Assembly: GCA_018882545.1 (NCBI GenBank)
Contig: VERS01000145.1
Span: 1-6,244, forward strand
Direction: 5' to 3'
Length of the DNA stretch: 6,244 nt
Origin: Mycobacterium sp.
GTDB lineage: Bacteria > Actinomycetota > Actinomycetes > Mycobacteriales > Mycobacteriaceae
Shown here piece after piece: positions 5,034 through 6,244 of the stretch. The first letter of the stretch is position 1; each line of letters begins with the position of its first letter. A program made the translations under genes and the position numbers. The notes under the pieces are model-generated. The model was given only the letters and a program-made list of their open reading frames with translations, was not told the origin of the DNA and searched no databases.

Positions 5034-6101
5034 TCAGCCGCCGGAGGCTCGGACCACTTCCCTTGTCATGGCGCGGATTTCCTCGGCCATCTTCGTGCCG
5101 ATGCGTAACGCGTCCATGCCGGGAACCTCGAACACCGTGGTCACCACACCGGGTTCGTCGCGTTCCCACTCGGCACCGAACCGTTCGAGAATGCCCCGCA
5201 TCGCGTGGTTCTCGGCCAGCAGTCGGGCGGTGAACCGCTGCACCCCGCCCACCCGTGCGGCGACGGTCACCGCGTCCATCAGGAAGCTGCCCACGCCGCG
5301 GCCCTGATAGTCGTCGGCGACGATGAACGCAATCTCGGCCACCGACGGATCCTCGACATCGCGGACGAACCGCGCGTCGGCGACGACCGGCCCGTCGGCA
5401 CCGTCGACGAGCACCCAGACGAAGTGGTCGATGTAGTCCACCTGGAACAGGTAGTCCATCAGCGACGGACTCGGCGACCGGGGGGACATGAACCGGCGGT
5501 ACAGGGTCTCGCTGGAGAACTCCACCGCCGGGTTGTTCGCCCGCTCGCTGTCGCCGGGAAGCACCGGCCGCAGCAGCAGTTCGGTCTCATCGGGAAACCG
5601 CACCGGGATGGGGGTGATGAAGGCGGCGAGGCGCTGACGGACGAACCGCAGCAGCCGCTCGCTGACCCCGGGCAGGTCGAGCACGGCGGCGAAGGCCTTA
5701 TCGTCGCCGATGAATCCGGTCAAAGCCTCCGTCGCGGTGACCGTCGCAGTCCGCGGCCGGTCGCGTAACAGGGCGATCTCACCGACGATGACGCCCGCCG
5801 AGGCTTCGTCGAGGACGATCGCGCCGTCGTCGTTGGTGTGGCTGACCTCCACCTGACCCGACTGGATCAGCACGAAGAAGGAGGCCTGCTCACCCTGGCG
5901 CATCAGCACCTGCCCGCGTTCGGCGCGGAGCGGCCGGAGCCGCTGGGCCACCGGCAGGAGTTGTTCGGGTGGGCAGTCATCGAACAGGCCCATCTCGGAC
6001 AGGCCCTCGACCCGTAGCGCCACCTGTTCGGAGTTTTCGGCCAGCACCGCGGCCATGCTTTCCCGGGCGTGGCCGCCGAGGCCGCCGTTGTCGGCGGTCA
6101 T
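5034..6101 (-). CDS. pat: cAMP-dependent protein lysine acetyltransferase (cyclic-nucleotide-binding domain fused to GNAT)
   Basis: This cytosolic enzyme acetylates lysines of metabolic proteins, notably acetyl-CoA synthetase and fatty-acyl-CoA ligases, and is activated by cAMP (Rv0998/Pat of M. tuberculosis, MSMEG_5458 of M. smegmatis). The cyclic-nucleotide domain covers about residues 36-160, with the phosphate-binding cassette at 107-121 (GEIALLRDRPRTATV; Glu108 and Arg117 contact cAMP in the family). After a linker, the GNAT domain covers about 173-325: VAEIAFI (254-260) carries the likely catalytic Glu256, and YQGRGVGSFL (265-274) is the acetyl-CoA pyrophosphate loop. ETLYRRFMS is also shared with the mycobacterial enzymes. 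At 355 residues it is about 22 longer than M. tuberculosis Pat as recalled, nearly all at the N-terminus. The ATG at 6101 has AGAGG directly before it; an ATG at 6056 (340 residues, GGGAAAG upstream) is a good alternative start. Unlike its neighbours it shows no leaderless promoter. It follows an upstream gene by 15 bases and is probably co-transcribed with it. Confidence 0.94.
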   Translation of the reverse strand: MTADNGGLGGHARESMAAVLAENSEQVALRVEGLSEMGLFDDCPPEQLLPVAQRLRPLRAERGQVLMRQGEQASFFVLIQSGQVEVSHTNDDGAIVLDEASAGVIVGEIALLRDRPRTATVTATEALTGFIGDDKAFAAVLDLPGVSERLLRFVRQRLAAFITPIPVRFPDETELLLRPVLPGDSERANNPAVEFSSETLYRRFMSPRSPSPSLMDYLFQVDYIDHFVWVLVDGADGPVVADARFVRDVEDPSVAEIAFIVADDYQGRGVGSFLMDAVTVAARVGGVQRFTARLLAENHAMRGILERFGAEWERDEPGVVTTVFEVPGMDALRIGTKMAEEIRAMTREVVRASGG

Positions 6102-6116
6102 CCTCTGATCACCGCT

Positions 6117-6244
6117 CTAGTAAGCCAGAAGGTTGACGATTCCGCCGAAAACCTTGGGCATGGCGCTGGCCGCCGGCACGATCGCCGCCCGCACCGGTGC
6201 GACGGCGCTGGCCTGCAACAGGCCGGCGGCGAGCAGTCGGTAGC
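6117..6244 (-). CDS. 3' end of an unrecognised gene upstream of pat (partial)
   Basis: Read on the minus strand, an open frame enters from the window edge and ends at TAG (6119-6117), 15 bases before the pat start. The 41 visible residues are rich in Ala, Val and Leu (YRLLAAGLLQ, then ASAVAPVRAAIVPAASAMPK, then VFGGIVNLLAY). By my reading about 85% of codons end in G or C, as expected for coding sequence in this genome. The close spacing suggests an operon with pat. I do not recognise the family, and the fragment is too short to assign a function; it could be a membrane-associated or helical C-terminus. Confidence 0.45.
   Translation of the reverse strand, partial: YRLLAAGLLQASAVAPVRAAIVPAASAMPKVFGGIVNLLAY

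Noticed and set aside
5014..5169. Longer TspO with a 52-residue basic N-terminus
   Set aside because: The extension overlaps the pat 3' end, is His/Arg-rich and absent from the TspO family, and the promoter at 5020-5025 would be within it.
5205..5768. 187-codon plus-strand frame opposite pat
   Set aside because: It is antisense to the conserved GNAT and cyclic-nucleotide domains and shows no domain of its own.
1..6244. CRISPR array, tRNA, rRNA, insertion sequence or prophage module
   Set aside because: No spaced repeats, cloverleaf sequences, transposase or integrase motifs, or terminal inverted repeats were seen; the only clear direct repeat is the 21-bp duplication.
6117..6244. Partial gene as ribosomal protein L10 C-terminus
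   Set aside because: The Ala/Leu-rich tail is only vaguely similar, and a ribosomal gene would not be expected beside pat; left unassigned.

Overview
The window is high-GC chromosomal DNA from a mycobacterium (Mycobacterium sensu lato). Gene content and order match, from memory, the M. tuberculosis Rv1002c to Rv0998 block (pmt, arcA, AlkB-like, Rv0999-type exported protein, cAMP-regulated acetyltransferase), read here in the opposite orientation. Most of it is conserved core genome. The two departures from the order I remember are a small helix-turn-helix gene between pmt and arcA and a tspO gene between the acetyltransferase and the Rv0999-type gene.

Layout: (1) 1-1377, + strand: 3' part of pmt, the protein O-mannosyltransferase. 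(2) 1378-1501: non-coding, with an exact 21-bp tandem duplication that begins on the pmt stop codon, a weak hairpin and a promoter. (3) 1502-1840, +: small HTH DNA-binding protein. (4) 1841-1896: convergent gap with a GC hairpin and a G-quadruplex motif. (5) 1897-3117, -: arcA, arginine deiminase. (6) 3118-3181: 64-bp divergent control region. (7) 3182-3790, +: AlkB-like Fe(II)/2-oxoglutarate dioxygenase. (8) 3791-3824: convergent gap with a tight four-run G-quadruplex motif. (9) 3825-4493, -: secreted lipoprotein of the Rv0999 type. (10) 4537-5013, -: tspO. (11) 5034-6101, -: pat, cAMP-dependent protein lysine acetyltransferase. (12) 6117-6244, -: 3' end of an unrecognised gene that runs out of the window.

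Five genes show the same start architecture: a TANNNT -10 hexamer ending 6 or 7 bases before an ATG or GTG, with no Shine-Dalgarno sequence. This is the leaderless arrangement common in mycobacteria. It decides starts that are much shorter than the longest open frames, and the resulting lengths (ArcA 406, AlkB-like 202, TspO 158 residues) fit the families well. The tspO and lipoprotein promoters are near copies of each other, so the two envelope genes may be transcribed alike.

The genes do not form one pathway. pmt, tspO and the lipoprotein act at the cell envelope. Pat couples cAMP to lysine acetylation of metabolic enzymes, ArcA degrades arginine, and the AlkB-like protein probably oxidises alkylated nucleic acid. 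I found no mobile element, CRISPR array, tRNA or rRNA, and no convincing new defence or biosynthetic system. The less explained items are the HTH gene, the placement of tspO, the paired promoters and the G-rich motifs in both convergent gaps.
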